A stretch of 64,000 bases of DNA, from contig JAHXIP010000002.1 in the NCBI GenBank assembly GCA_025655575.1, positions 278,761-342,760 of the forward strand, given 5' to 3'. This DNA comes from Candidatus Thiodiazotropha sp. (ex Monitilora ramsayi). Lineage in GTDB: Bacteria; Pseudomonadota; Gammaproteobacteria; Chromatiales; Chromatiaceae. A model generated the notes under the pieces. That model was not told the origin of the DNA. It worked only from the letters and a program-made list of their open reading frames with translations, and did not search any database. This document shows, piece after piece, positions 28,007-36,887 of the stretch (position 1 is the stretch's first letter; each line of letters begins with the position of its first letter). Position numbers and translations under genes: made by a program.

Positions 28007-29281
28007 TTAATTCCCTACGGGGTGATGTCGGGCCAGGTCCGGTAGCTCACCACTCAGACCCATGGCTCGACGCACCATCAGATGCTTCAGTGGCCCCGAC
28101 CGATCCGCCAATGTGAGCCCCAGGTTTCTAACCATTTGGAGTGGTGGAATCTCATTACTGAAGGTTCGCTTGAAGGCATCCATGGCTGCCAGCATGCCCA
28201 TGTTGGCACCCTTGCGTGTCCGTTCATAACGGCGCAGGGTGGCAAAGGCACCGATGGATCGACCTATCGACTTGGCACTAATCAGGGTTTCCGCCAGGGT
28301 GGCCGCATCAAGAAAGCCCAGGTTGACGCCCTGTCCTGCCAGAGGGTGTATGGCGTGGGCCGCATCGCCGATCAGTGCGAGTCCCGGGCGAATGTAGGTC
28401 TCCGCATGTCCCAGGCGTAAAGGAAAGACGCCCCTGGGACCTACAGCATTGATCTCACCCAGCATATGGTCACTCGCCAATGTCAGCGCATGACAGAAAG
28501 CCTTATCGTCCATCGCCATCAACGCCTCTGCCTCTTGCGGGGAGGTAGACCAGACAATGGAACAACGTCCGTCGTCGATAGGGAGAAAAGCCAGCGGACC
28601 GGTCTTCATAAACCTTTGTCGAGCCGTATAACCGTGATGTTGTTGCGGTGTGATGGTTGCGACAATGGCATGCTGATCGTAATCCCATCCTTTGGTACCG
28701 ATACCGGCCATCTCCCGGATCTGTGAATCTCTGCCATCTGCGGCGACAATCAATTGCGCCTGTAGATGCGTGCCGTCATCCAATATCACTCCGGGTTTGT
28801 CATCCAATAACAACTGGGTAACCCTGGCTGGACAACGTAAAGTCACTCCCTGCAGAGACTCCAATCGTTGCCACAAGGTCAGTTGAGTCACGCGGTTTTC
28901 GACAATATGCCCCAGATTCACCTCGCCGAGTTCCGCTGCACTGAAGTGGATGCGCCCGCTACCGCCAGCATCCCAGACCTCCATGTCTGTGTATGGGCTG
29001 ATTCGCAGTGCTTGCATCTGCTCCCACACACCAAGATTTTCCAGCACGCATTGAGAGGCGCGCGTCAAGGCAGAGACCCGTAGATCGACTTCATCTTTTG
29101 GCCAGCTTTGTTGTGGCTCTCTCATCTCGAGCACACAAACGTTAAAGCCCGCCTCAGCCGTAGCGCAGGCCAGCGCACTACCCACCATGCCGCCTCCGAC
29201 GACGATGATATCGAAGTATTCGAGTGTGGTTTCCCGATCAGTCAAGTGAGACGCCTCGTGCAAGTCGTGGCAGGCGTCCAT
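28007..29281 (-). CDS. ubiI: UbiH/UbiF-family FAD-dependent monooxygenase (UbiI-like, VisC position)
   Basis: The 424-residue flavoprotein has the dinucleotide fold VVGGGMVGSALACATAEAGF (about 29-48). It also has the DG motif LIVAADGRDSQIREMAGI and the GD motif GLALIGDAAHAIHPLAGQGVNLGFLDA. It belongs to the ubiquinone-ring hydroxylases, and its position immediately after ubiH corresponds to visC/ubiI in E. coli, so C5 hydroxylation is the best guess; UbiF or a broad-specificity UbiM-type activity cannot be excluded. Its 5' end overlaps ubiH by about 44 bp if ATG 29281 is used. A TTG overlapping the ubiH stop (29242, TTGA) is an alternative start that gives tighter coupling. Track start at 29287 is a GTG. 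Confidence 0.85.
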   Translation of the reverse strand: MDACHDLHEASHLTDRETTLEYFDIIVVGGGMVGSALACATAEAGFNVCVLEMREPQQSWPKDEVDLRVSALTRASQCVLENLGVWEQMQALRISPYTDMEVWDAGGSGRIHFSAAELGEVNLGHIVENRVTQLTLWQRLESLQGVTLRCPARVTQLLLDDKPGVILDDGTHLQAQLIVAADGRDSQIREMAGIGTKGWDYDQHAIVATITPQQHHGYTARQRFMKTGPLAFLPIDDGRCSIVWSTSPQEAEALMAMDDKAFCHALTLASDHMLGEINAVGPRGVFPLRLGHAETYIRPGLALIGDAAHAIHPLAGQGVNLGFLDAATLAETLISAKSIGRSIGAFATLRRYERTRKGANMGMLAAMDAFKRTFSNEIPPLQMVRNLGLTLADRSGPLKHLMVRRAMGLSGELPDLARHHPVGN

Positions 29282-30461
29282 TGACACCCATAAACTGTTT
29301 CGCCACCAAATGTTTCAAACTTGGCACACTGTCCAAACCAAGCAGACCGATGTTACGCGCTATTCTGAGCGGACCCAGGGGGTTGGCGAACAACCTGGCC
29401 AGACTGTCGGTAATCAGGGCAACAGCCTGTTGATCCCGCTGTCGCCATTTTGCATAACGCTCAAGTAACGAACTGTCACCCGGATCTTGCTTCGAGACCG
29501 CCGCATCACTCAACAGATCTGCCAACACCGCCACATCACGCAGCCCCAAATTGAAGCCCTGTCCGGTGACAGGATGTATGGTATGTGCAGCATTACCAAT
29601 CAGCGCTACCCTATTGCTAATTTGATCTGTAGCCTGTCTGAGTCGTAGCGGATAGGAGACACGTTTTCCAATACTCTCCATCCGCCCCAGGCGATAACCA
29701 AACCTGTTTTGCAGATGATCAAGAAACGCCTGATCAGAGAGAGACATCAGGCCATCGACCTGGTCATCCCTGGCTGTCCAAACCATCGAGACTCTGCCTT
29801 CGGTCATTGGCAGCATCGCCAGGGGACCGCTGTCGGTAAAACGTTCGTAGGCCATACCTTCATGTGGTTTTGCTGTTGTCAGATTGGCGATGATGGCGGT
29901 CTGACCATAAGCCTGCTCCTTCAGCGGGATGGACAACATGGTTCTGACTTGTGAATCGCCCCCATCTGCTGCCACCAGCAGCTTCGAGTTGATTTCCTGA
30001 ATACCGCCATCCACTGCTAACGAGACATCCACTCTGTCGCCATTCACCGTAAAGTGCTGCAACTTTGCAGGACAGATAAACTCGACATCAGGAAGATCGG
30101 CCAGATTCTTTTGCAGTACTTCACCCATGGCACGTGCAGTGGCGACATAACCCAAGGCTTCGACACCCTCTTCATGACGATCGAGATGGGTAAAGCCGAA
30201 ATGTCCACGATCTGAGATATGGATACGATGGATGGGCTCGGCAGATTTTTCCATTTCACTCCACACGCCGATTGCCTGCAGGATCTTACGGCTCCCCCAG
30301 GAGAGCGCGATCACCCGATCGTCGAAACTAGGCTGTACATTGGATGCAAGAGAGAAGGCCTCCACAATCCCAATGCGAAGTCCCTGGCCGCTTACCGCAC
30401 GAGCAAGACTCGCACCGACCATGCCGCCACCGATGATCAGCAGATCGAATTCAGCCGACAT
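29238..30461 (-). CDS. ubiH: 2-octaprenyl-6-methoxyphenol hydroxylase UbiH
   Basis: The 407-residue FAD monooxygenase hydroxylates the ubiquinone ring at C1. It has the FAD-binding GGGMVGASLARAVSGQGL at the N terminus, the DG motif LLVAADGGDSQVRTMLSI, and GNAAHTIHPVTGQGFNLGLRDVAVLADLL (GD-type region with N in place of the first D). It overlaps pepP by 11 bp and the UbiI-like gene by about 44 bp. The order ygfB-pepP-ubiH-visC is that of E. coli. The length is close to E. coli UbiH (392). Confidence 0.93.
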   Translation of the reverse strand: MSAEFDLLIIGGGMVGASLARAVSGQGLRIGIVEAFSLASNVQPSFDDRVIALSWGSRKILQAIGVWSEMEKSAEPIHRIHISDRGHFGFTHLDRHEEGVEALGYVATARAMGEVLQKNLADLPDVEFICPAKLQHFTVNGDRVDVSLAVDGGIQEINSKLLVAADGGDSQVRTMLSIPLKEQAYGQTAIIANLTTAKPHEGMAYERFTDSGPLAMLPMTEGRVSMVWTARDDQVDGLMSLSDQAFLDHLQNRFGYRLGRMESIGKRVSYPLRLRQATDQISNRVALIGNAAHTIHPVTGQGFNLGLRDVAVLADLLSDAAVSKQDPGDSSLLERYAKWRQRDQQAVALITDSLARLFANPLGPLRIARNIGLLGLDSVPSLKHLVAKQFMGVNGRLPRLARGVSLD

Positions 30462-31770
30462 GGGTTACCGCCATAACTGCTTCAATCTCATCAACCGTTT
30501 TCGGGGCATCTTTAGAGAGCACCTCGTTTCCCGCTTTGGTCACCAGCACATCGTCTTCGATACGAATACCGATATTCCACCATTTCTTTGCCACCCCCTT
30601 AGTGCCCGCCGGCACATAGAGCCCGGGCTCGATAGTCAACACCATGCCGGGTTCAAGTAGACGCCATGCGCCATCGACCTTGTAATCACCCACGTCATGC
30701 ACATCCATGCCTATCCAATGTCCCGTACGATGCGGAAAGAAGGTTTTGTACTTCTCATCTTTGATCAATTTCGAGAGGGTGCCCTTTAGAAGGCCCAGCT
30801 TGATCAAACCACGGGTAACGGTACGAACCGCCGCATCATGGGGATCATTCCAATGGTTACCTGGCTTCACTTTTGCGATGGCTGCCAGTTGCGCCGCCAA
30901 CACCAGCTCGTAGAGTTGCCGTTGTGGCTCGGTGAAACTGCCGTTGACCGGGTAGGTCCGGGTAATGTCGGAAGCATAGTATTCATACTCACAACCGGCA
31001 TCGATGAGCAGCATCTGTTTATCTTGTATCTGATCCTGATTATCGATGTAGTGAAGCGTACAGGCATTAGGTCCAGCACCGACAATAGGGGGATAGGCTT
31101 GTGATTTACCGCCTTGATGCGCACACTCGCGCACAAATAGCGCTTCCAGTTGGTACTCCCAGACACCGGGCTTACAGGCCTGCATGACGCGCTTGTGGGC
31201 GGATGAAGAGACCCGGGCGGCCTTACGCATGATTTTGAGTTCAGAGCGACTCTTGAACAATCGCATCTCATGCAGATAGTGATCCAATGCAATGATCTCT
31301 ATCGGCCCCTGGGATCCGCTACGGGATTCGCATCGGATATGATTGATCCACTCAGGCAGGCGTTTATCCAGGTCGGGATTACAACCCATGGCAAAGTAGA
31401 CTCGCTCACACTGCTCCAACATGCCGGGCAGGATGTCATCCAGATCCCCGATCGGAAAGGAATCGTCCGCATCATATATCTCACAAGCGCCCTCTTGACC
31501 CGCACGTGCACCATCCCACTGCTCTTTATGCGGATCACGTTCCCGGTTGAACAGGATATATTCCGCATGTTTGCGCCCGGGTATCAATACACAGACCGCT
31601 TCCGGTTCGGGAAAGCCTGTAAGGTAATAGAAGTCACTATCAGGTCGATAAGGGAAATGAACGTCCCGGTTACGTATATGAAGCGGCGCAGTAGGTAGGA
31701 TCGCAATGCTGTCCGGCCCCATCATGCGCATCAATTCACGCCGACGCCGTCTGTACTCACTTGCCACCAT
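30451..31770 (-). CDS. pepP: Xaa-Pro aminopeptidase
   Basis: The 439-residue aminopeptidase P releases N-terminal residues that precede proline. The N-terminal domain (about 1-175) leads to a pita-bread catalytic domain with the dinuclear-metal ligands: LLIDAGCEYEYYASDITRTYP (two Asp), PHRTGHWIGMDVHDVGDY (His), TIEPGLY (Glu) and GIRIEDDVLV (Glu). These match E. coli PepP (441 residues). It overlaps ubiH by 11 bp and follows the ygfB-like gene by 12 bp; a cotranscribed block is likely. Confidence 0.97.
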   Translation of the reverse strand: MVASEYRRRRRELMRMMGPDSIAILPTAPLHIRNRDVHFPYRPDSDFYYLTGFPEPEAVCVLIPGRKHAEYILFNRERDPHKEQWDGARAGQEGACEIYDADDSFPIGDLDDILPGMLEQCERVYFAMGCNPDLDKRLPEWINHIRCESRSGSQGPIEIIALDHYLHEMRLFKSRSELKIMRKAARVSSSAHKRVMQACKPGVWEYQLEALFVRECAHQGGKSQAYPPIVGAGPNACTLHYIDNQDQIQDKQMLLIDAGCEYEYYASDITRTYPVNGSFTEPQRQLYELVLAAQLAAIAKVKPGNHWNDPHDAAVRTVTRGLIKLGLLKGTLSKLIKDEKYKTFFPHRTGHWIGMDVHDVGDYKVDGAWRLLEPGMVLTIEPGLYVPAGTKGVAKKWWNIGIRIEDDVLVTKAGNEVLSKDAPKTVDEIEAVMAVTHVG

Positions 31771-31782
31771 CGTGTCGTTATC

Positions 31783-32346
31783 CTATGTTTTTTTATGATC
31801 TTCGCGGTTTTCCGCCAACTCTTCCCATATCAATATGGTTGCTACCCGCAGAAACTCCTGAAGTTCCATATAGGCGGCCTCGGAACTCTCATCATCTTCC
31901 AGGGCATCCAGATCCAAACGGGTAAATTCAGATATATCGCTCAATGCCTCCTTAGCGTCACCGACGAATTGCTGTTCAGAAACACCCGCCAAACCCAGAC
32001 CATAGAGATAACCTTCACACCACTTCACCAGCGCCTGTCCGCGTTCTTGCAAGGGTGTATCGTCATCTGGCAACAACAAAACAAATTCGAGTGCATCGTC
32101 AGCCACTTGGTGACGGCTTACGAGATAGAGTTGACCCAGCATCTGGCGAGCCTCGCGGACCAACAGATCGTTCGAAGGCCTATCGGCAAACAGTCCTTCT
32201 ATCCACTCCACATGTGCTTGGGATGCACCCGCACAAATGAGACCACAGACCGATCCATGGGTTTCGCTCGCCCCCAGATCCAGTCCAATTGACTCCAATG
32301 CCTGGTCGAAGCGATGGTATTCAGGCATAACAGGGCTTTCATTCAT
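31783..32346 (-). CDS. ygfB: UPF0149 family protein (YgfB-like)
   Basis: The 187-residue alpha-helical protein resembles YgfB (UPF0149), with LGASETHGSVCGLICAGAS (about 24-42) and the conserved acidic C-terminal helices EAYMELQEFLRVATILIWEEL. Its function is not well defined in most species. It is the first gene of the ygfB-pepP-ubiH-ubiI block, the same position as in E. coli. The divergent zapB-like gene starts about 95 bp away on the other strand, with promoters for both in between. Confidence 0.9.
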   Translation of the reverse strand: MNESPVMPEYHRFDQALESIGLDLGASETHGSVCGLICAGASQAHVEWIEGLFADRPSNDLLVREARQMLGQLYLVSRHQVADDALEFVLLLPDDDTPLQERGQALVKWCEGYLYGLGLAGVSEQQFVGDAKEALSDISEFTRLDLDALEDDESSEAAYMELQEFLRVATILIWEELAENREDHKKT

Positions 32347-32441
32347 GCAATTTTCCGCGAATTCTCCTATGATTAGACGCGAATCATAACATGCAGTTGT
32401 AGAGATTGACCCACCACATCCAGCCCACTATATTGAAGCCC

Positions 32442-32675
32442 ATGATTGATAAAGAGAAAGCGGACGGCGCAGACCACGATCTACGCAAACTGGAGCAGCG
32501 AGTAGAAGAGTTGATCCACGCCTGCTCCTATCTGAAAGACGAAAATAAATCACTGCGTGCCCGCCAGGACTCCCTGGTAGCGGAAAGAGCCACCCTGATC
32601 GAAAAGACAGAACTGGCCAGAACCCGGGTCGAAGCTATGATTACCCGTCTAAAATCCATGGAAACAACCCAGTGA
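32442..32675 (+). CDS. ZapB-like small coiled-coil protein (TIGR02449 type)
   Basis: The 77-residue protein is nearly all coiled coil, with heptad patterns in LEQRVEELIHACSYLKDENKSLRARQDSLVAERATLIEKTELARTRVEAMI. It matches a family found next to zapA in gammaproteobacteria, and coupling to zapA suggests a role around the FtsZ ring. The track starts at a TTG (32406); the ATG at 32442 is preferred because the coiled coil begins near it, though there is no clear Shine-Dalgarno for either. The stop codon overlaps the GTG start of zapA (GTGA). Confidence 0.75.
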   Translation: MIDKEKADGADHDLRKLEQRVEELIHACSYLKDENKSLRARQDSLVAERATLIEKTELARTRVEAMITRLKSMETTQ

Positions 32676-32986
32676 ACAGTAATCAGCTACCTGTCACGAT
32701 CAATATTCTGGACAAGGAGTACCGCATCTCCTGCCTGCCTGAGGAACGGGAATCCTTAATTCAGGCTGCCGCCTTTATCGATGGCCAGATGCGTGAAATA
32801 AGGCAGGCTGGGCGTGTTATCGGCACTGAACGCATTGCTGTGATGGCCGCGCTTAACATCGCTAATGACCTGTTATCAAATCAAAAGAACAAAGACGACT
32901 CCACCCAAACCATCACTCGTCGCATCAAAAATCTTCAGGAAAAAATCGAAATCGCCCTGAACTCAACCAATCAACTGGAACTTTAA
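32672..32986 (+). CDS. zapA: Cell division protein ZapA
   Basis: The 104-residue protein has the ZapA domain: VTINILDKEYRISCLPEERESLIQAAAFIDGQM followed by a long C-terminal helix that dimerises and promotes FtsZ bundling. It starts with GTG overlapping the preceding stop (GTGA). 6S RNA begins about 25-40 bp downstream, as in E. coli zapA-ssrS-ygfA. Length is typical. Confidence 0.96.
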   Translation: MNSNQLPVTINILDKEYRISCLPEERESLIQAAAFIDGQMREIRQAGRVIGTERIAVMAALNIANDLLSNQKNKDDSTQTITRRIKNLQEKIEIALNSTNQLEL

Positions 32987-33009
32987 GTCAATTCGGTTTA
33001 GCCTAGAGG

Positions 33010-33203
33010 CATGACATCCCCTGCGGTGTTCGTTTGCAGCCCGGGTATTTTCTTGAGCCTAATTCCTACCCTGGGGTCATAATGAAAGCGCCGGTGTGCA
33101 TGTCCGCTCTCATGCGGAAAGCCTGAAGCGCCTCTGTTGACCCCACTTGAACCAACTGGTTCAAGAACAAAGGTCAGCGACGGCACAGGTGGGGGATGTC
33201 ACT
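33010..33203 (+). ncRNA. ssrS: 6S RNA
   Basis: The region between zapA and fthFS has the position and secondary structure of 6S RNA, the promoter mimic that binds sigma-70 holoenzyme. The terminal helix pairs gacatcccc (33013-33021) with ggggatgtc (33192-33200) perfectly. A cttgaaccaactggttcaag hairpin (33146-33165) matches the conserved CTTGAACC...GGTTCAAG element on the 3' side of E. coli 6S RNA. The length, about 190 nt, agrees with 6S (about 184 nt in E. coli). The ORF-track start of fthFS at 33147 lies inside this RNA. Ends are approximate. Confidence 0.9.
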
Positions 33204-33227
33204 CCACCACCCTTATCCCACCTGCCT

Positions 33228-33815
33228 ATGCAACTATCGCAACTTCGACAAGAGATGCGCGTCAAACGGCAACAGCTGACACCACATCAGTTGAGGCAGC
33301 ACAGTCAACAGCTCCAGCACCTCGCCAGCAACTACACACCCCTCAGGCATAGCAGGCGAATCGCTTTTTACTTTGCATCTCGAGGTGAAATGGATCCTGC
33401 ACCACTCATGAAACTGGCCATGCAAGCAAAAAAGCTTGCGTATCTACCTGTACTAAGAAAAGGCCCAGCAAATGGATTGTGGTTCATGCCTTACCACAGC
33501 GGTGATAATTTAATCAGTAATCGATTCGGCATCCCCGAACCCAAACGACACTGTGGGCGACAGGTGATGCCGTGGGCGCTTGATGCTGTCTTCGTTCCTC
33601 TCGTTGCCTTTGACGGAACAGGCAACCGATTGGGTATGGGTGGTGGATACTATGACCAAACCTTTGCCTATCGAAGACAACGCAAGCACTGGAAAGGCCC
33701 CAAACTGATAGGTCTTGCTCATGACTTTCAATGTGTAGACAACTTACCCAATCAACCCTGGGATATACCGCTTGATGCAGTGATCACCGAAGTACAAATC
33801 TATACGTTTCAGTAG
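33228..33815 (+). CDS. fthFS: 5-formyltetrahydrofolate cyclo-ligase
   Basis: The 195-residue enzyme (YgfA) converts 5-formyl-THF to 5,10-methenyl-THF with ATP. It has the RQEMRVKRQQLTPHQL start, RIAFYFASRGEMDP, PLVAFDGTGNRLGMGGGYYDQTF (the conserved GGGYYD block) and the DFQCVDNLPNQPWDIPLD tail. The track start at 33147 is inside the 6S RNA; the ATG at 33228 is just past it and gives the family N terminus, with ATG 33255 as alternative. This reproduces the conserved zapA-6S-ygfA arrangement. In E. coli ygfA is co-transcribed with ssrS. Confidence 0.92.
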   Translation: MQLSQLRQEMRVKRQQLTPHQLRQHSQQLQHLASNYTPLRHSRRIAFYFASRGEMDPAPLMKLAMQAKKLAYLPVLRKGPANGLWFMPYHSGDNLISNRFGIPEPKRHCGRQVMPWALDAVFVPLVAFDGTGNRLGMGGGYYDQTFAYRRQRKHWKGPKLIGLAHDFQCVDNLPNQPWDIPLDAVITEVQIYTFQ

Positions 33816-34008
33816 AAAGACCGCTAAACAGATCGTGCTTGATTACCATCCTTCATGCATTTATGTACAAAAATGCACTTACGTTCAACATTACACAAGC
33901 AACAAATTGAAATAATTAGCAAAAGATCGCTTTCATTTCTGGATTTTTTTTAAAGCTGAATTATACTCTGTTCATCTAATGGGTAGATGTCTCGGGAGGA
34001 CAGTTACA

Positions 34009-34470
34009 ATGGCTAAGAAAAAGGCCGCCAAAAAGAAGGCAGCAGTTAAGCGTTCAACAACCACCAGAAAGGTCACCACACGAAAGAAGGCGACAACCAA
34101 ACGTAAGGTAGCACCGAAGAAAAAGGTTACCAAAAAGAAGGCGGCAACAAAGAAGAAAGCCACAGCCAAAAAGAGAGTTGCTAAAAAGCGCGTAGCAACT
34201 AAAAAGAAAGTCGCAAAGAAGAAGACAGCGAAGAAGAGAGTAGCAAAGAAGAAGGCTACTACGAAAAAGAGAGTCGCTAAAAAGAAGGTAGCGAAAAAGA
34301 AAGTAACTAAGAAAAGGGCTGCAAAGAAGAAGGCAGCTAAGAAAAAAGTGGTGAAGAAAAGGGCCACTACGAAAAAGAGAGTTGCTAAAAAGAAAGCAGC
34401 ACCTAGAAAGAAGGTCGCAAAGAAGCGGCCGGCTCGTCCCAGGAAGGTGACACCTAGGAAAAAGAGATAA
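34009..34470 (+). CDS. Lysine/alanine-rich histone H1-like DNA-binding protein
   Basis: The 153-residue protein is almost entirely AKKK-type repeats (MAKKKAAKKKAAVKRSTTTR and onward), with Lys, Ala, Arg, Val and Thr making up nearly all of it. This resembles the tails of eukaryotic histone H1 and the AlgP/HrdB-like and Hc1-type proteins of bacteria, which bind DNA nonspecifically. A strong GGGAGG lies upstream of the ATG at 34009, so the track's 10-residue extension is dropped. No folded domain is visible. It is monocistronic and ends at a bidirectional terminator. Low-complexity coding DNA like this is prone to length change. RNA binding or chromosome compaction are both possible. Confidence 0.8.
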   Translation: MAKKKAAKKKAAVKRSTTTRKVTTRKKATTKRKVAPKKKVTKKKAATKKKATAKKRVAKKRVATKKKVAKKKTAKKRVAKKKATTKKRVAKKKVAKKKVTKKRAAKKKAAKKKVVKKRATTKKRVAKKKAAPRKKVAKKRPARPRKVTPRKKR

Positions 34471-34496
34471 ACCTGAATATCAGGTACATCTAGAAT

Positions 34497-34523
34497 AAAA
34501 AACCCCGCACTGCGGGGTTTTTT
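34497..34523. terminator. Bidirectional terminator between the histone-like gene and ilvA
   Basis: ccccgc/gcgggg stem with a 3-base loop is bounded by A6 on the left and T6 on the right. It lies 27 bp past the histone-like gene stop and 22 bp from the convergent ilvA stop, so it can serve both. Confidence 0.85.
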
Positions 34524-34544
34524 ATTTGTCACAGATTGACGATC

Positions 34545-36074
34545 TCAGTTCACACTATCTACACCGGCGAATAGTTGGTACGCCGGGTTGTCAGTCTCCT
34601 CCCAGAAGGGGTAGTCAAGCTTTCTCAACACCTGCCTGAATGCAGTTTTTTGCTCAGGCGGCACCTGGATACCCATCAAGACACGACCATAGGCTGCACC
34701 ATGGTTGCGATAATGGAAGAGACTGATATTCCAGGACTTTCCCAGCTGACTAAGAAAATAAAATAGGGCCCCAGGACGCTCCGGAAACTCAAATCTGACC
34801 AGATTTTCGCTCTCCACGCCCCTGGCATGACCACCTACCATATAACGGATATGTAGTTTCGCTGTTTCATTGTCTGTCATATCCACAATGGAGTAGCCCT
34901 TCTCAACGAACCGTGAAAACAGCGCCTCCCGCTCCTCGTCTCCACCGCTCAATTCAACTCCGACAAATATCTGTGCTACCGAATCATCGCTATAGCGGTA
35001 GTTGAACTCGGTAATACTTCGTTTACCGATCAGACGACAGAACTGCAGGAAACTACCCGGACGCTCAGGAATCTGCACGGCAAATAACGCTTCTCTACGC
35101 TCACCGAACTCAGCCCTTTCAGCCACATGGCGCAAACGGTCAAAATTGATATTCGCGCCACTATTAATTGCAATCAGCTCTTTATCTTTGATGCCACTCT
35201 CTTTGATGTAACGCTTCAACCCCGCTACCGAGAGCGCACCTGCAGGCTCAGAAATGGTACGCGTGTCGTCAAACACATCTTTGATAGCAGCACAGATCTC
35301 ATCGGTACTGACCAATATCACTTCATCCACAACTTTACGTGCCAACCTGTAGGTCTCTTTACCTACCTGCCGCACTGCTACACCATCCGCAAAAATACCA
35401 ACCTGCTTCAGCTTGCTCCTTCGTTTCGCGTTCAATGCGGTATATAACGATGGAGCATCTTCAGGTTCGACCCCAATCACTTTAACGGAAGGATAGACAT
35501 ACTTGATGTATGCCCCCATACCTGCAATTAGGCCACCACCGCCGACTGGAATAAACACCGCATCCGGCGGTGTCGGATGTTGACGTAACACTTCCATAGC
35601 CACCGTGCCTTGGCCTGCGATCACATCCGGATCATCAAATGGATGTATAAACGTCAGGCCCTGCTCTTTTGCCAACTCTTGCGACCGGACATAGGCCTCA
35701 TCATAAGAATCACCAACCAATACAATCTTGGCGCCAAGGTTTCTGACAGACTGAACCTTGATAGGTGGTGTCGTTTTCGGCATCACAATCAGTGATTGAA
35801 TCTTCAACTTACGGGCTGCCAGTGCGACACCCTGTGCATGGTTTCCCGCAGATGCAGCAATGACACCCTTTGCCCGTACTGCCTCTGGTAGGTTGATAAT
35901 CTTGTTATAGGCCCCCCTGAGCTTGAAAGAAAACACCGGTTGCAGATCTTCCCGTTTCAAGTAGACCCGATTACCGAGTCTGCTAGAAAGCAACTGCGCA
36001 AAATCGAGCGGTGTTTCCTTGGCCACATCATAGACGCGAGCTCTGAGAATCTTTTCGATATAGCGTTGCGGCAT
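34545..36074 (-). CDS. ilvA: Threonine ammonia-lyase, biosynthetic
   Basis: The 509-residue enzyme makes 2-oxobutanoate from threonine, the entry to isoleucine synthesis. The N-terminal PLP domain has SFKLRGAYNKI (PLP Lys, about 58), GVIAASAGNHAQGVALAAR, and PVGGGGLIAGMG. The C-terminal half has two ACT-like regulatory domains (FAVQIPERPGSFLQFCRLIG and VRFEFPERPGALFYFLSQLG) that bind isoleucine and valine. The start ATG at 36074 is used; the track adds a TTG codon. It converges with the histone-like gene and is divergent from rpiA, which is the common ilvA-rpiA pairing of gammaproteobacteria. Confidence 0.97.
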   Translation of the reverse strand: MPQRYIEKILRARVYDVAKETPLDFAQLLSSRLGNRVYLKREDLQPVFSFKLRGAYNKIINLPEAVRAKGVIAASAGNHAQGVALAARKLKIQSLIVMPKTTPPIKVQSVRNLGAKIVLVGDSYDEAYVRSQELAKEQGLTFIHPFDDPDVIAGQGTVAMEVLRQHPTPPDAVFIPVGGGGLIAGMGAYIKYVYPSVKVIGVEPEDAPSLYTALNAKRRSKLKQVGIFADGVAVRQVGKETYRLARKVVDEVILVSTDEICAAIKDVFDDTRTISEPAGALSVAGLKRYIKESGIKDKELIAINSGANINFDRLRHVAERAEFGERREALFAVQIPERPGSFLQFCRLIGKRSITEFNYRYSDDSVAQIFVGVELSGGDEEREALFSRFVEKGYSIVDMTDNETAKLHIRYMVGGHARGVESENLVRFEFPERPGALFYFLSQLGKSWNISLFHYRNHGAAYGRVLMGIQVPPEQKTAFRQVLRKLDYPFWEETDNPAYQLFAGVDSVN

Positions 36075-36227
36075 CAAACCATCCCAATACAGATTGAAGT
36101 GAACGACTGACTTTCACCAGCCGCATGGGTATTATTACGCACACTCGGTCGAAACCGAATAAAAACATTGTGCAGTAATCACTTTGTATAGCAGATTGCT
36201 AAGCACACTATATAAGGAGAGGATTAA

Positions 36228-36887
36228 ATGACGGCAGACGAACTCAAGCAACAGGCGGCCAAAGCAGCCCTGGAATATGTCAATGACGGCATCATTGGTG
36301 TCGGTACAGGCTCCACAGTCAATCACTTCATCGACTACCTGGCCACTGTGAAAGGCAAAATTGACGGTGCCGTCTCCAGTTCGGATGCCTCAACTGAGAA
36401 ACTCAAAAGCCATGGTATCCCTGTTTTAGACCTCAATGCTACCGGCGAACTGGAGGTCTACATTGACGGAGCCGATGAGTCTGATCACTACCTCAACCTC
36501 ATCAAAGGTGGTGGTGGCGCACTAACCCGTGAGAAGATCATAGCCGGTGCCAGCAAGAAATTTGTCTGTATTGCCGACGAAAGCAAGCGTGTCGATATTT
36601 TAGGCACCTTTCCTCTCCCTGTGGAAGTCATTCCCATGGCCCGTAGCCATGTAGCCAGGCAGTTGGTCAAACTCGGCGGCACACCAGTCTGGCGCGAGAA
36701 CTTTATCACCGACAACGGCAACGTCATCCTCGACGTCCACAACATGGAAATCATGAAACCGATAGAAATGGAACAGAAGATCAACGCCATTGCAGGTGTG
36801 GTCACCACCGGCATCTTCGCCTTACGCGGTGCCGATGTGCTGATCTTAGGGAGTGAAGAGGGGCCGAAGACTATCCTTCCAAAATAG
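36228..36887 (+). CDS. rpiA: Ribose-5-phosphate isomerase A
   Basis: The 219-residue enzyme of the pentose-phosphate pathway has [16 protein letters not shown] (about 24-39), the catalytic DGADES loop (about 83-88) and [12 protein letters not shown]. Length equals E. coli RpiA. The ATG at 36228 follows a strong AAGGAG. It is divergent from ilvA with about 150 bp in between. It is probably monocistronic. A short palindrome without T-tract (tccggca/tgccgga, 36912-36927) lies 25 bp past the stop and may be its 3' hairpin. Confidence 0.97.
   Translation: MTADELKQQAAKAALEYVNDGIIGVGTGSTVNHFIDYLATVKGKIDGAVSSSDASTEKLKSHGIPVLDLNATGELEVYIDGADESDHYLNLIKGGGGALTREKIIAGASKKFVCIADESKRVDILGTFPLPVEVIPMARSHVARQLVKLGGTPVWRENFITDNGNVILDVHNMEIMKPIEMEQKINAIAGVVTTGIFALRGADVLILGSEEGPKTILPK

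Noticed and set aside
33972-34532. 186-codon FF/AFFL-rich minus ORF opposite the histone-like gene
   Set aside because: It is the reverse complement of the AAA/AAG lysine repeats; TTT/CTT repeats give Phe/Leu runs. No start signal or plausible fold.
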